NCBI GenBank assembly: GCA_938039145.1
Contig: CALHVG010000063.1
Coordinates: 1-29,335 of the forward strand
Reading direction: 5' to 3'
DNA from: an uncultured Treponema sp.
GTDB taxonomy: Bacteria > Spirochaetota > Spirochaetia > Treponematales > Treponemataceae
Length of the DNA stretch: 29,335 nt
The notes under the pieces are model-generated. The model saw only the letters and a program-made list of their open reading frames with translations, searched no databases and was not told the DNA's origin. The translations under genes and the position numbers were made by a program. Positions within the stretch are counted from its first letter, which is position 1. Every line of letters starts with the position of its first letter. This document shows positions 8,453 through 16,686 of this stretch, piece by piece.

Positions 8453-8610
8453 ACGGTGAACTGCCTTTATTCTTTTGTCGTGCACGATAGCTTAAAGCGG
8501 TATTGGCGTTTATGGGCAAAGAAAGGTTTTTCTTGTTAATGCAAATATTTTGCAGAATCGATATGCCGGTTGTCAGCGAGATTTTGGGAATCCGGTCTAA
8601 GGAGAAAGCT

Positions 8611-9024
8611 ATGTGGGCAGTATTTGCGATTTTATCCGCTGTTTTTGCGGCTCTGACTTCTATTTTTGCAAAGGTCGGGGTAGAAGGGGTGAACTCGAAC
8701 CTGGCGACAGCGTTACGGACTGTTGTTGTGCTTATTATGGCGTGGGGGATAGTCTATTTTACAAATGCGCAGCACGGGCTTTCGTTCATCAGCAGGAAAA
8801 GCCGGCTTTTTCTGATTCTTTCGGGGCTTTCTACGGGCGTTTCATGGCTTTGTTATTACAAGGCGCTGCAGCTTGGAAATGCGTCAAAGGTTGTCCCAAT
8901 CGATAAAGCAAGCATAGTCATCACTTTGATTTTGGCTGTGATTTTTCTGCATGAAGATGTGAGCTTAAAATCGCTGATTGGAGTTCTGCTTGTTACGGCG
9001 GGAACTGTTTTGATGGTTTTGTAA
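8611..9024 (+). CDS. Half-size EamA-family transporter
   Basis: A 137-residue integral membrane protein with four to five hydrophobic helices covering nearly its whole length and the EamA endings LGNASKVVPIDKASIVITL and FLHEDVSLKSLIGVLLVTAG. Typical EamA (DMT superfamily) exporters have two such domains in about 300 residues; this one has a single domain and would work as a dimer, like small multidrug resistance proteins. The substrate is unknown. The ATG at 8611 is chosen because AAGGAG lies ten bases before it; upstream in-frame starts extend into a region without hydrophobic helices. It is convergent with the SUMF1 lipoprotein gene, with a weak hairpin (CGGAAAGAA/TTCTTCCG) at about 9073-9091 between them. 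Confidence 0.85.
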   Translation: MWAVFAILSAVFAALTSIFAKVGVEGVNSNLATALRTVVVLIMAWGIVYFTNAQHGLSFISRKSRLFLILSGLSTGVSWLCYYKALQLGNASKVVPIDKASIVITLILAVIFLHEDVSLKSLIGVLLVTAGTVLMVL

Positions 9025-9153
9025 TCGGAATAAAAACCGGCTGTGAATGTATCGTTGTTTTTCTCTTGCACAGCGGAAAGAACATTCTTCCGAAGCAAAC
9101 AATCTTCCGCGGACATTTTGAGATTTATTCCGCAAGAAGATTGTGCATACGCT

Positions 9154-11100
9154 CTATTTTAGATAGCGGCAAACACGGAATCCGACGTAATTTGAAGTGT
9201 GACTAGGCACAAAATTGCCGCGGGATGATACCGAACTTTGGGCTGCTCCAAGCGTGAACGCACCTCCGCGGATAACTCGGCCGGTGTTGACATTTGTAAG
9301 CCCTTTCGGGTCTTCAACATAGTCTCCGACCGTATATTGAGAATCGGCAGGTGTAGGAGAGCGGAACATCCAGTCATAACACCATTCCAATACATTTCCG
9401 CTCATGTCGTAAAGACCGAGCGCGTTGGGGCTTAATTTTCCGGCTTCATGCGTTCCGAAAAGCGTTGTAGCGCCGCTGCCCGGAATCTTTTGATACCAGC
9501 CGTAAGCGTCAAGTTTTGCATCATCGTACGGTTCGGAGTCAAATGTTTCCGGCGTTTTATCGGTGTTGACGCCTGCATAAGAGTATTGCCATGCGTCGGC
9601 ATTCGGGTCTCCGCCGCGCGCGGCAAATTCCCATTCCGCTTCGGTAGGCAAGCGATAACCGTATTTTGCGTCTGCCTCATCGCTTAAAGTCACTTTTGCG
9701 CGTTCTATATATTTTTCGCTATAGCTGCGCTGGATGTTTTCCATTTTGTAATACGGCGTAAGTCCCGCTTTTTGGCTGAGTTTATTGCAAAAATAGACTG
9801 CATCATACCAGCTTACCGTTTCTACCGGACGGTTTTCCTGAGTTTCGCCGGATATGGGAGCCGTATTGTACGTGGTATAACCCGGTTTAACTCCCGTATT
9901 ATTAAAAAAGCTGGGTTTATTCTTGCATTCCGAATCGCCGTTCAATACGGCTTCATACAGTTTTTGCGTAACCTCGTATCGTCCCATCGCATACGGACTG
10001 AGTTTTACTCTGCGTCCTTTTAAGACAACGCCGTTTTTTCTGCCGTCGGGGTCAGCTTTTTCATATCCGCTCCAGCTTAAATCGTCCGGCATGGTGATTG
10101 TAGCCGCCTCTCCTGAAGGCACGACGATGACTTCGCTAGTTTTTGCGATAGGATTGCCGTCAATCTTTATATTGCCGTTACTTCCGTCCAAGTGAGAGGC
10201 TTTTGCAGTGTCCTTTTGCTTTTGCGACGGGTCTGAAGGAGTTCCGAGCATTTCTCCGGCTCCTTTCCACGCATATGCGCTTACGCCGCCGCTCGATTTT
10301 CCGGCGTCATCGTAGGCTTTTACCGTAAACGTATGTTTGCCGTTCGAAAGACCCGTAATCCGCTTTGTTTCGCCTTCCGCCTTGCTTACTTCAACGCTTT
10401 CGCTCTCGTATGTGATAACGGCTTTTGCAAAGTCAACATCGGAAGGATTTTTCCAGCTCAAAGTTATTTCGTTCCTTCCTGACTCCGCTTTTAAGTCCGT
10501 TACGTCCGCGGGAGGTAAATCTTCCGCCCACTGAGCATAGAGCGTTACGCTTCCGTGCGGTTCCGCAGTAAGATTTGATACGGACTCTTTATCGCCGTAA
10601 CGTGCGCCGGTTCCGTCTTTTTTAGTGTTCCAGCCTGAAAAAACAGAGTCTGACTTGGTAAAAGTATTGGCTTTAAGGTTTTTCGCAGTGCCATATGCAA
10701 AATCCTGCGCGCTCATAGTGCCCGTTCCGCCGTTTGCGTCAAAAACGACCGTGTACATTCCTGCTGTCCATTGCGCATAGAACTTTTTATTGCCCGTCGA
10801 ACCCTTTTTAATCGTTGCGGTTTTGCCGCCGCTGAAATCCGCTTTTTCGTACCAGCCCCCGAAAATATAACCGCTTTTCGTAGGAACGGGGAGCGTTATA
10901 TCCGCAGAAGCTTTAGTGTAAGTCGTCGGAACCTCAGCGGGATTTGCGCCGCCGTTAAGCTCGTACGCGATGGAATAAACGGCAGGTGTGCCGGCTTTTT
11001 CATCCTGCGAAACTTCAATTTTGCAGGATGCCGATAAGACCGCGGCAAACAGAAGCGCCGCCTTTAGAAAAATACGCAGTTTTGTGATTTCAGATTTCAT
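9154..11100 (-). CDS. SUMF1/FGE-fold lipoprotein with InlB B-repeats and FN3
   Basis: A 648-residue exported lipoprotein. The start at 11100 is preferred: a GGGAGA Shine-Dalgarno precedes it and the product opens with a basic head, hydrophobic core and LSASC (Cys26), a spirochete-style lipobox. An upstream in-frame extension lacks both. Order of domains: two Listeria-Bacteroides (InlB B) repeats (about 35-105 and 107-185; GGWYEKADFSGG, FYAQW, SGWNTKKDGTG, LYAQW), a fibronectin type III-like domain (about 190-270), then a formylglycine-generating-enzyme/SUMF1 domain (about 320-648; RYEVTQ, PVETVSWYDAVYFCNKLS, YRLPTEAEWEFAARGG, GLYDMSGNVLEW, RVIRGG, GFRVCR). In treponemes this fold usually serves as a surface ligand-binding scaffold rather than an enzyme, and one T. 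denticola member (TvpA) is a diversity-generating-retroelement target. Confidence 0.85.
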   Translation of the reverse strand: MKSEITKLRIFLKAALLFAAVLSASCKIEVSQDEKAGTPAVYSIAYELNGGANPAEVPTTYTKASADITLPVPTKSGYIFGGWYEKADFSGGKTATIKKGSTGNKKFYAQWTAGMYTVVFDANGGTGTMSAQDFAYGTAKNLKANTFTKSDSVFSGWNTKKDGTGARYGDKESVSNLTAEPHGSVTLYAQWAEDLPPADVTDLKAESGRNEITLSWKNPSDVDFAKAVITYESESVEVSKAEGETKRITGLSNGKHTFTVKAYDDAGKSSGGVSAYAWKGAGEMLGTPSDPSQKQKDTAKASHLDGSNGNIKIDGNPIAKTSEVIVVPSGEAATITMPDDLSWSGYEKADPDGRKNGVVLKGRRVKLSPYAMGRYEVTQKLYEAVLNGDSECKNKPSFFNNTGVKPGYTTYNTAPISGETQENRPVETVSWYDAVYFCNKLSQKAGLTPYYKMENIQRSYSEKYIERAKVTLSDEADAKYGYRLPTEAEWEFAARGGDPNADAWQYSYAGVNTDKTPETFDSEPYDDAKLDAYGWYQKIPGSGATTLFGTHEAGKLSPNALGLYDMSGNVLEWCYDWMFRSPTPADSQYTVGDYVEDPKGLTNVNTGRVIRGGAFTLGAAQSSVSSRGNFVPSHTSNYVGFRVCRYLK

Positions 11101-11302
11101 TGTAAGTCTCCCGGTGTATGTATTTAGAATATCGAGTACTTTCAGAGTGATTTTGATGAGCGCATTTGGAAATATATCAAACGCCTGCAACGCGAATATA
11201 ATAACATTTTGATGAAACTGCAAACAGTGGCGGGGAGGGATTTAGTGTGCAGGGAAGAATAGCATTTATGATTACGAGTTCAAAGCTGACCGTTTATGTT
11301 AT

Positions 11303-11370
11303 AAGGGAACAGTTCATTTCACTGTAAGGGAACTAGGGCTTCACTGTACGAGGAACGATGTGTTCCTCGC
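11303..11370. repeat. Decayed 22-23-bp repeats of GGAAC type
   Basis: Three consecutive units beginning AAGGGAAC (11303, 11326) and ACGAGGAAC (11348), each with internal inverted repeats (GAACAGTTC; GAGGAAC/GTTCCTC). The period matches the 23-bp arrays at 8.1-8.4 kb. The remaining part of the 348-base gap between the lipoprotein start and the first attC (11101-11448) holds the lipoprotein's promoter region and another inverted repeat, GGGGAAAG/CTTTCCC near 11373-11414, but no gene. Confidence 0.5.
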
Positions 11371-11448
11371 ACGGGGAAAGGAGGCTTCTCCGCTCAGGGA
11401 ACGCCCCTTTCCCAAGAAGCTTCATCGGCAGTTCCAGTTTGGTAAAAC

Positions 11449-11512
11449 ACCTAACACTGTTTTCAAAGCCGACAGGCAGTCGAGCTGCCTGCGGTTTAAA
11501 ACAATGTTATGT
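11449..11512 (+). repeat. attC site A
   Basis: Boxes ACCTAAC (11449-11455) and GTTATGT (11506-11512) flank an imperfect palindrome: CACTGTTTTCAAAGCCG pairs with CGGTTTAAAACAATG leaving single extra bases on the left arm, as in attC sites, and the tip is a GGCAG/CTGCC stem. This belongs to the TTGTTTT subtype shared with the site at 17549. It closes a cassette whose body has been lost. Confidence 0.9.
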
Positions 11513-11515
11513 GGA

Positions 11516-11530
11516 CTGCCCTTCGGGCAG
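11516..11530 (+). promoter_or_regulatory. Cassette-head hairpin, mazEF cassette
   Basis: Exactly three bases (GGA) after the GTTATGT box lies a 6-bp stem with a 3-nt loop, CTGCCC TTC GGGCAG. It is followed by GAGG and an ATG at 11542 that opens only MKKYIPS before a stop, so the original first gene of this cassette seems destroyed. Confidence 0.8.
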
Positions 11531-11868
11531 CTTGAGGTAAAAATGAAGAAATATATTCCCAGTTAGTAAGTCTATTTACTTATGTAGTTGCCAAAGTACA
11601 GGATTTCTAATGGCTAAAGCAAAGGTTATAGTGATAAATGGAGCATATCCCTTCTAAACAATATATTGAATTGACTGAGATTACTTGTGATGATACAGAA
11701 GATAATTGGTGCTGATGGAATAATAATCTTATGAAAATCTGCATTCGGAGGGGAGGGACAATTGGTTATATGTATTATATAGCAGCTGAAGAATATGGCA
11801 TGAAAGTCATAGTTTTCAAATATGAACGATTTAGGCAGTGGATTAAGCCCGCTTTTTTGAAAAAAACC
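11531..11868 (+). other. Gene remnant region ahead of mazEF
   Basis: About 340 bases without an intact gene. Short open stretches (from ATG at 11542, 7 codons; from ATG at 11611, 15 codons) end quickly. A 58-codon frame from 11731 to 11907 (MKICIRRGGTIGYMYYI...) has no recognisable similarity and overlaps the mazEF promoter; it could be a real small gene or the tail of a decayed one. Confidence 0.35.
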
Positions 11869-11898
11869 TTGACAAAAAGACTATACAATGTATATATT
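11869..11898 (+). promoter_or_regulatory. mazEF promoter with overlapping palindrome
   Basis: A perfect TTGACA (11869-11874) is followed after 16-18 bases by a TATATATT stretch (11891-11898). The palindrome TATACA-A-TGTATA (11882-11894) overlaps the -10 region. MazE-MazF complexes repress their own promoters through such palindromes, so this is the likely operator (inference). It gives the cassette its own promoter, independent of an integron Pc. Confidence 0.75.
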
Positions 11899-11919
11899 AA
11901 AAAATAATGGAGGTTTATT

Positions 11920-12153
11920 ATGCAGGTTGTAGTTCAGAAATGGGGTAATAGTCTCGGATTTAGAATACCCTCTCTTTGGGCAAAAGATAATAATGTAAAG
12001 AATGGAAGCAAAATAGAAGTAATCGCAGAAAAAGGAAAAATAGTAATTCTTCCTCAGAAAAAAACTCTTGATGATATGCTGACAATGGTTACTTCTGAAA
12101 ATGTTCATTCGGAAATCTCGACAGGTTATTCAGTAGGTAACGAAGAATGGTGA
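11920..12153 (+). CDS. mazE: MazE-type antitoxin (AbrB fold)
   Basis: A 77-residue antitoxin. The N-terminal half (MQVVVQKWGNSLGFRIP... VKNGSKIEVIAEKGKIVI) is the swapped-hairpin AbrB/SpoVT DNA-binding domain of MazE; the acidic tail (residues 50-77) is where MazE wraps the toxin. It binds and neutralises the MazF made from the next gene and probably represses the operon. A GGAGG Shine-Dalgarno precedes the ATG. It overlaps mazF by seven bases (ATGGTGA), a typical coupled arrangement. Confidence 0.9.
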   Translation: MQVVVQKWGNSLGFRIPSLWAKDNNVKNGSKIEVIAEKGKIVILPQKKTLDDMLTMVTSENVHSEISTGYSVGNEEW

Positions 12154-12485
12154 ATTCAAATTATGTTCCCGATAGAGGCGATCTAGTTTGGCTTGATTTT
12201 AATCCGCAAACAGGACATGAGCAGAAAGGTCGTCGTCCTGCAATTTGCATTTCTCAAAAAAGATACAATCAAAAAGTCGGACTTGCTTTATTTTGTCCTA
12301 TTACAAGCCATATAAAAGGCTATCCTTTTGAAATTGTATTGGATAATCATTCGATAAATGGCTGTATTCTTAGCGACCAAGTAAAGAACCTTGATTATAA
12401 AAAAAGAAGTTGTGATTTTATAGAAAAAACAACAGAAGAAGAGATAAATGCTGTTGTAGATAATATAAAGTTGTTGATTGAGTAA
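12147..12485 (+). CDS. mazF: MazF/PemK-type mRNA interferase toxin
   Basis: A 112-residue ribosome-independent endoribonuclease that cuts mRNA at short sequence motifs. Family marks are visible: PDRGDLVWLDFNPQTGHEQKGRRPA at the N-terminus (the conserved beta-hairpin with the catalytic-site Arg region), LFCPITSHIKGYPFEI in the middle and SDQVKNLDYKKR, which carries the conserved core near the active site. It starts inside the last codons of mazE. It ends three bases before the attC box, so the cassette boundary hugs the gene. Toxin-antitoxin cassettes are thought to stabilise long integron arrays by killing cells that lose them. Confidence 0.93.
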   Translation: MVNSNYVPDRGDLVWLDFNPQTGHEQKGRRPAICISQKRYNQKVGLALFCPITSHIKGYPFEIVLDNHSINGCILSDQVKNLDYKKRSCDFIEKTTEEEINAVVDNIKLLIE

Positions 12486-12487
12486 TC

Positions 12488-12637
12488 ACATAACACCCGC
12501 TTCAACGCTGACATTGCCTTTGTCATGGAAATTGCTTATGTCGCTGCGCCGCTAAAGCGGCTCCGCTTCTTTTATGCAATTTCCACGCCAAGCCCTATAC
12601 GGGCACGGCAACGCAGGTTAAGCGGCGAATGTTAGAG
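12488..12637 (+). repeat. attC site B, long form (150 bases)
   Basis: Boxes ACATAAC (12488-12494) and GTTAGAG (12631-12637). The arms CCGCTTCAACGCTGACATTGCC and GGCAACGCAGGTTAAGCGG match the dominant subtype of this array. The central part is expanded with further stems (GGAAATTGC/GCAATTTCC, GCCGCT/AGCGGC), giving the longest attC here. Confidence 0.85.
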
Positions 12638-12659
12638 CTATCAAAGATTGGAGGAAAAA

Positions 12660-14765
12660 ATGAGTAAAAAATACAGGTTTATTCTTTTCGTAATTTCAAT
12701 TCTTCTTTTATTAGTAATTAGCATTTGCATAAATAAAAGTATATTACTTTCAATTTCTCAGTTCTGGTTTTCTTCTGGGATACTCCTACTCATTTTACTC
12801 TCATTAATTGATCAACCACATTTCTCAAAAGATGCTAATATTTTCGTTAATGCAATAACTGCGTCTATCTCTTTATTATTAGTCGCACCCAAAGATCAGG
12901 ACTGGATTTTCTGGTTATTTGTTTTATTTATTGGTTATCTTGTTATTTCTTCCTATGCACTTTTTTGGATTAGAAACAACCCTTTGAATGAAGAATTAAA
13001 AATCGTCCAACTCTTTTCAAGACTAAATAGAATAGTTGGAAAACCTGAAACATTATTTTCTTCATTCTTTCTTTGGGGTGCAATCAAGCAGTTTGGTATG
13101 CAATCAAATGAAATTATTCCCTTATTTTGGTATTGGCTTATCTTTATGATATTGAATTTGCCACAAGTTGCTGAAATAATTGAATCATTTTTTAGTGTCC
13201 ACGCAAAAAAGACTGATAAAAATATACTTGGAATGATTTTTGGAGTTCAATCAAAGAATACATTCTTGGTCAAACTATTTCCTGTAAATCAAAGGCCTGT
13301 TTTAAGACTCTTTGATTTCGTTGAGTTCAAATATTCTGTAGAAGAAAGAAATTATGTTAGAAGGGGAATGGTATTCGATATTTATTGGCTCAATGAAGAG
13401 CAGTGGATTAAAGTACTTACAAACAAAGAAATCGAGGGAATGCTTGCTTCAATTCCTAAAAATGAATTAATTCGATATGATGCAGTTTATAAAGTATCTG
13501 AATCAAATAGTACAGAATACTTGAAGCGTTTTATCGGAATAATATCGGAGAATAGCATAATTGGGAAAATACGATTTGTATACAATTCCAGAGTTAAGGC
13601 TATGGAAGGCCAACTAATTGAAGTAAATTTCAATGATGAGATTGTGCTATATCAGATACTAGAAGGAACAACAAAGGTTGAACAACTAGAGAATAAAAAC
13701 CAATTTGGCTATATCATGGGAGAAGCTATTCAATTAGGGACATGGAATAAAGAACGTTGCCAATTCGAACAATATGGCTGGGTTCCTCCTATAAATACTC
13801 CTGTATATACAGTATCAGATATTGAGGATAAGAAACTCGAAAAAGGTGAATTGCTTGTTGGATACATTCCTGATACAAAATATCCAGTTATATTGAATAT
13901 GGATCTTGCTATAACCCACCACATGGCAATTCTTGGTGTTACGGGTACTGGGAAATCAGTTTTTTCTAGAAACCTAATACGTCAATACCTGACATATAAT
14001 GATACAAAAATTATTATTGTAGATTTTACTGGTGAATACACAAAGGTATTTTCTGATATAAAGACTAGTAATATTATTGAAAAAAAAGATGAAGAAACTA
14101 TTTATGAAAAATTTGAGATAGTAAATAATGAATTAGAAAAATTTCCTAATCAGCAAGACAAGGATCTTATTAAAAAAAGCAATGGTACTATTACAACCAT
14201 ATTAAACAACTCACTAAATACTTTTATTTCTGATCAAACTCAAATGGTTAGTATAATAGAGCTTCCAGATGTCTCTAATTCACAAAATATATTGGAATAT
14301 ACAAAAAGACTATTTAAGGAATTATTCAAGATTGCAAAAGAAAATAAGGGTAAGATGAAAAAGATTTGCATTGTATTAGAGGAAGCTCATACAGTTATTC
14401 CAGAATGGAATTTTTCCGGCGAATCAAATAAGGCTACTCAAAATGTTCTCAATAGCATAGCACAAATTGCATTACAAGGCAGAAAGTACAATGTTGGTCT
14501 TCTTGTAATTGCACAAAGAACAGCTAATGTATCTAAAACAATTCTAACGCAGTGTAATACTGTTGTTTCATTTCAAGAATATGACAAAACAAGTATTGAT
14601 TTTCTTTCAAATTATTTCGGAGATGACATGGCTTCTGTATTACCAACTTTGAAATTCAGAAGAGCAATTGCAGCAGGTAAAGCATTCAAATCTAATGTTC
14701 CTATGATTTTTGAAGTACCGAATATTGAAGAAAAAAAGGAAGCTCTAACACCCGTTTCAACCTGA
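12660..14765 (+). CDS. Membrane-anchored HerA/FtsK-like ATPase (DUF87 type)
   Basis: A 701-residue protein. The ATG at 12660 is chosen because GGAGG ends five bases before it. Residues 1-180 carry about five hydrophobic segments. A middle domain of mixed strands (200-410) includes an OB/HAS-barrel-like part preceding the motor, as in HerA proteins. Walker A is GVTGTGKS (426-433), Walker B is ICIVLEEAH (569-577), and GRKYNVGLLVIAQRT plus TQCNTVVSFQ give the sensor/arginine region. HerA-type hexameric DNA translocases act in DNA repair and, with nuclease or SIR2 partners, in phage defence; here no partner is encoded in the cassette. The last seven codons and the stop lie inside the attC site. 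The substrate and role are unknown. Confidence 0.85.
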   Translation: MSKKYRFILFVISILLLLVISICINKSILLSISQFWFSSGILLLILLSLIDQPHFSKDANIFVNAITASISLLLVAPKDQDWIFWLFVLFIGYLVISSYALFWIRNNPLNEELKIVQLFSRLNRIVGKPETLFSSFFLWGAIKQFGMQSNEIIPLFWYWLIFMILNLPQVAEIIESFFSVHAKKTDKNILGMIFGVQSKNTFLVKLFPVNQRPVLRLFDFVEFKYSVEERNYVRRGMVFDIYWLNEEQWIKVLTNKEIEGMLASIPKNELIRYDAVYKVSESNSTEYLKRFIGIISENSIIGKIRFVYNSRVKAMEGQLIEVNFNDEIVLYQILEGTTKVEQLENKNQFGYIMGEAIQLGTWNKERCQFEQYGWVPPINTPVYTVSDIEDKKLEKGELLVGYIPDTKYPVILNMDLAITHHMAILGVTGTGKSVFSRNLIRQYLTYNDTKIIIVDFTGEYTKVFSDIKTSNIIEKKDEETIYEKFEIVNNELEKFPNQQDKDLIKKSNGTITTILNNSLNTFISDQTQMVSIIELPDVSNSQNILEYTKRLFKELFKIAKENKGKMKKICIVLEEAHTVIPEWNFSGESNKATQNVLNSIAQIALQGRKYNVGLLVIAQRTANVSKTILTQCNTVVSFQEYDKTSIDFLSNYFGDDMASVLPTLKFRRAIAAGKAFKSNVPMIFEVPNIEEKKEALTPVST

Positions 14766-14808
14766 CATTGCGGATGAACCGCAAATGCAGGTTAAGCGGT
14801 AGTTATAC
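14743..14808 (+). repeat. attC site C
   Basis: Boxes CTCTAAC (14743-14749) and GTTATAC (14802-14808). Arms CCCGTTTCAACCTGACATTGCGG and CCGCAAATGCAGGTTAAGCGG pair with single extra C and A bases on the left, the usual extrahelical bases. CTCTAAC is the exact reverse complement of the box that opens the HerA cassette at 12631. Confidence 0.92.
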
Positions 14809-14811
14809 GGA

Positions 14812-14826
14812 CGGCTCACTGAGCCG
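14812..14826 (+). promoter_or_regulatory. Cassette-head hairpin, DUF4236/K-channel cassette
   Basis: GGA then stem CGGCTC, loop ACT, stem GAGCCG, again exactly three bases after the recombination box. TTTT follows, then GAAGGAG and the ATG of the DUF4236 gene at 14846, so the hairpin sits in the 5' leader. The TTTT gives it a slight resemblance to an intrinsic terminator. Confidence 0.8.
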
Positions 14827-14845
14827 TTTTCCGAAGGAGAAAAAA

Positions 14846-15847
14846 ATGGAGTTTAGATATCGAAAAAGTATAAATCTTGGTGGTGGTTTTCGAATAAATA
14901 TAAGTAAATCAGGTATTGGTTATAGTTGGGGCGTAAAAGGATATCGTATAACTAAAACTGCGAAAGGAACTGCTCGAAGAACTTCATCTATTCCTAGTAC
15001 AGGATTATCATTTGTCGAAGAAACAAGTAATAAAAAATTTAGTCCAAATCAAAATAATATTCCAAGTATTGATAATAACCATTACGATACAAAAGAAATT
15101 GTTAATAATATTACAAATGAATTTGTTTCCGAAGGATTGGAAGATATTCTTCATGCCGCACGCAGAACTATGGTTCTCAATAAAATTACAACAGTTCTTT
15201 TCTGGCTTTCACTTCTTCTGTTTTTTATAAAACCAATTTATACAAGTATATCTCTAATTTTTCTTATTCTTAAGATTTTTATAAAAACATTTGGTCGTGT
15301 AAAGTTGGAATATTGTATTGAAGAAGATCAAAAAGAAATTATTGAAAGTCGACTTAATCAAATTTTGCAATTATTTGAGTGTAAAAAAATATGGAGACTT
15401 ATAGAATCAAGCAATGTAATTGATAAAAAATACAGTTCTGGGGCTTCAACAACTGTTGTCCGTATTGAATGCCATACTTCTACAAAAGTTCCTTTTCCAT
15501 TTAAAACATCTGAAAAAGCAGGTGTATTTAAGTCCGGTAAAGAAACCTTAATCTTTTTACCAGATAAACTTTTCGTCATACAAAAAAATAAAATTGGAGC
15601 TTTAAATTATTCTGATATTACAACAGACAAGAGAACAACAAGATTTGTTGAATCAGAATCTGTACCAAAAGATTCCGAAATTGTTGGACAAACATGGAAG
15701 TATATTAATAAATCTGGTGGCCCCGACAGACGATTTAAAGATAATCGTCAAATTCCAATATGCGAATATGGTGAAATTGAAATGACTTCTTCCGCTGGAT
15801 TAAATACTCTTTTTATGTTCTCAAATCCAAATGTGCTTTCTTTTTAA
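14846..15847 (+). CDS. DUF4236-domain membrane protein
   Basis: A 333-residue protein. The first 60 residues are a clear DUF4236 domain: FRYRKSINLGGGFRINIS, SGIGYSWGVKG and STGLSF, a short basic Gly-rich fold of unknown function seen at the N-terminus of many bacterial proteins. A low-complexity linker follows, then a hydrophobic hairpin at about residues 115-155 (two helices), then a soluble domain of about 180 residues that I do not recognise. The ATG is set by AAGGAGA six bases upstream and by the DUF4236 domain beginning at residue 1. It is followed after 24 bases by the potassium channel gene in the same cassette, so the two were probably acquired together and may act together. Confidence 0.75.
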   Translation: MEFRYRKSINLGGGFRINISKSGIGYSWGVKGYRITKTAKGTARRTSSIPSTGLSFVEETSNKKFSPNQNNIPSIDNNHYDTKEIVNNITNEFVSEGLEDILHAARRTMVLNKITTVLFWLSLLLFFIKPIYTSISLIFLILKIFIKTFGRVKLEYCIEEDQKEIIESRLNQILQLFECKKIWRLIESSNVIDKKYSSGASTTVVRIECHTSTKVPFPFKTSEKAGVFKSGKETLIFLPDKLFVIQKNKIGALNYSDITTDKRTTRFVESESVPKDSEIVGQTWKYINKSGGPDRRFKDNRQIPICEYGEIEMTSSAGLNTLFMFSNPNVLSF

Positions 15848-15871
15848 AATACTTGAATTATGGATTAGGCA

Positions 15872-16684
15872 ATGGAATATAAGAAAACAAAAAAACGCAT
15901 CTTTGAAATAATACAAGCAAGTACGGAACATGATCTTGCAAGTAAAATCTTTGATGTTTGTTTAATAGTTTTAATACTCATAAATGTTTGTTTGGTAATT
16001 GCCGATACATTTAATCTTCCCGAAAAAGTAAAAGCAATTTCATTTCATATAGAAGTAGTTTCTGTAATCATATTTACGATAGAATATTTTCTACGCATTT
16101 GGACAGCAGATTTACTTTACCCTAAAGACAATTGGTTTGTTGCAAAAATAAAATATATTTTCTCATTTTTGGCAATAATAGATTTATTAGCAATTTTACC
16201 ATTTTATCTTCCCTTCTTAATTATAATAGATTTAAGAGTTCTGAGAATGTTAAGAATTATCAGACTATTCAGAGTATTTAAAATTAACAGGTATACTAAT
16301 GCTCTTTCATCCATTATTAAAGTCTTTAAGAATAAGCAAAATGAGTTATTATCTTCAATCTTTGTGGTGCTTCTATTAATGGTAGTAGCTTCAGTTTTAA
16401 TGTATAGTGTAGAAAACAAAGCTCAACCTGAAGTTTTCAGAAATGCTTTCGATGCATTATGGTGGGCACTTGCAACATTAACGACAGTTGGATATGGAGA
16501 TATTTATCCAATCACAATATTAGGAAAAATTCTTAGTGCAATAATTGCGTTATTAGGAATTGGACTTGTAGCAGTTCCAACAGGTATTATTTCTGCAGGT
16601 TTTATGGAAAATATGGAAGAATCTAAAAAATGTAAAACAGAAGAAATAAAATATTGTCCATACTGCGGTAAAGAAATAAAGTAA
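15872..16684 (+). CDS. Voltage-gated potassium channel with C-terminal zinc ribbon
   Basis: A 270-residue six-helix channel subunit. The S4 voltage sensor has a basic residue at every third position (Arg122, 125, 128, 131, 134 and Lys137). The pore loop carries TTVGYGD (residues 204-210), the potassium selectivity filter, between S5 and S6. It would assemble as a tetramer in the inner membrane and open on depolarisation, as do KvAP and related prokaryotic channels. The tail ends CPYCGKEIK; a single CxxC knuckle, so a half zinc ribbon that may need a partner subunit. The Shine-Dalgarno is weak (TTAGG), suggesting translation coupled to the DUF4236 gene. The stop lies two bases before the attC box. 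Confidence 0.93.
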   Translation: MEYKKTKKRIFEIIQASTEHDLASKIFDVCLIVLILINVCLVIADTFNLPEKVKAISFHIEVVSVIIFTIEYFLRIWTADLLYPKDNWFVAKIKYIFSFLAIIDLLAILPFYLPFLIIIDLRVLRMLRIIRLFRVFKINRYTNALSSIIKVFKNKQNELLSSIFVVLLLMVVASVLMYSVENKAQPEVFRNAFDALWWALATLTTVGYGDIYPITILGKILSAIIALLGIGLVAVPTGIISAGFMENMEESKKCKTEEIKYCPYCGKEIK

Positions 16685-16686
16685 TC

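Noticed and set aside
11154..11223. Longer start for the SUMF1 lipoprotein at 11223.
   Set aside because: It would put some 40 residues before the lipoprotein signal; the ATG at 11100 has a ribosome site.
11358..11566. Short plus-strand frames across attC A.
   Set aside because: They read through repeats and the attC palindrome; no start signal.
14812..14830. Pure intrinsic terminator at the head of the DUF4236 cassette.
   Set aside because: The stem is short with only four T and the same hairpin in other cassettes has no T-run.
14768..14845. A longer start for the DUF4236 gene.
   Set aside because: The extension would translate attC and head hairpin; the ATG at 14846 has a strong ribosome site and begins the domain.
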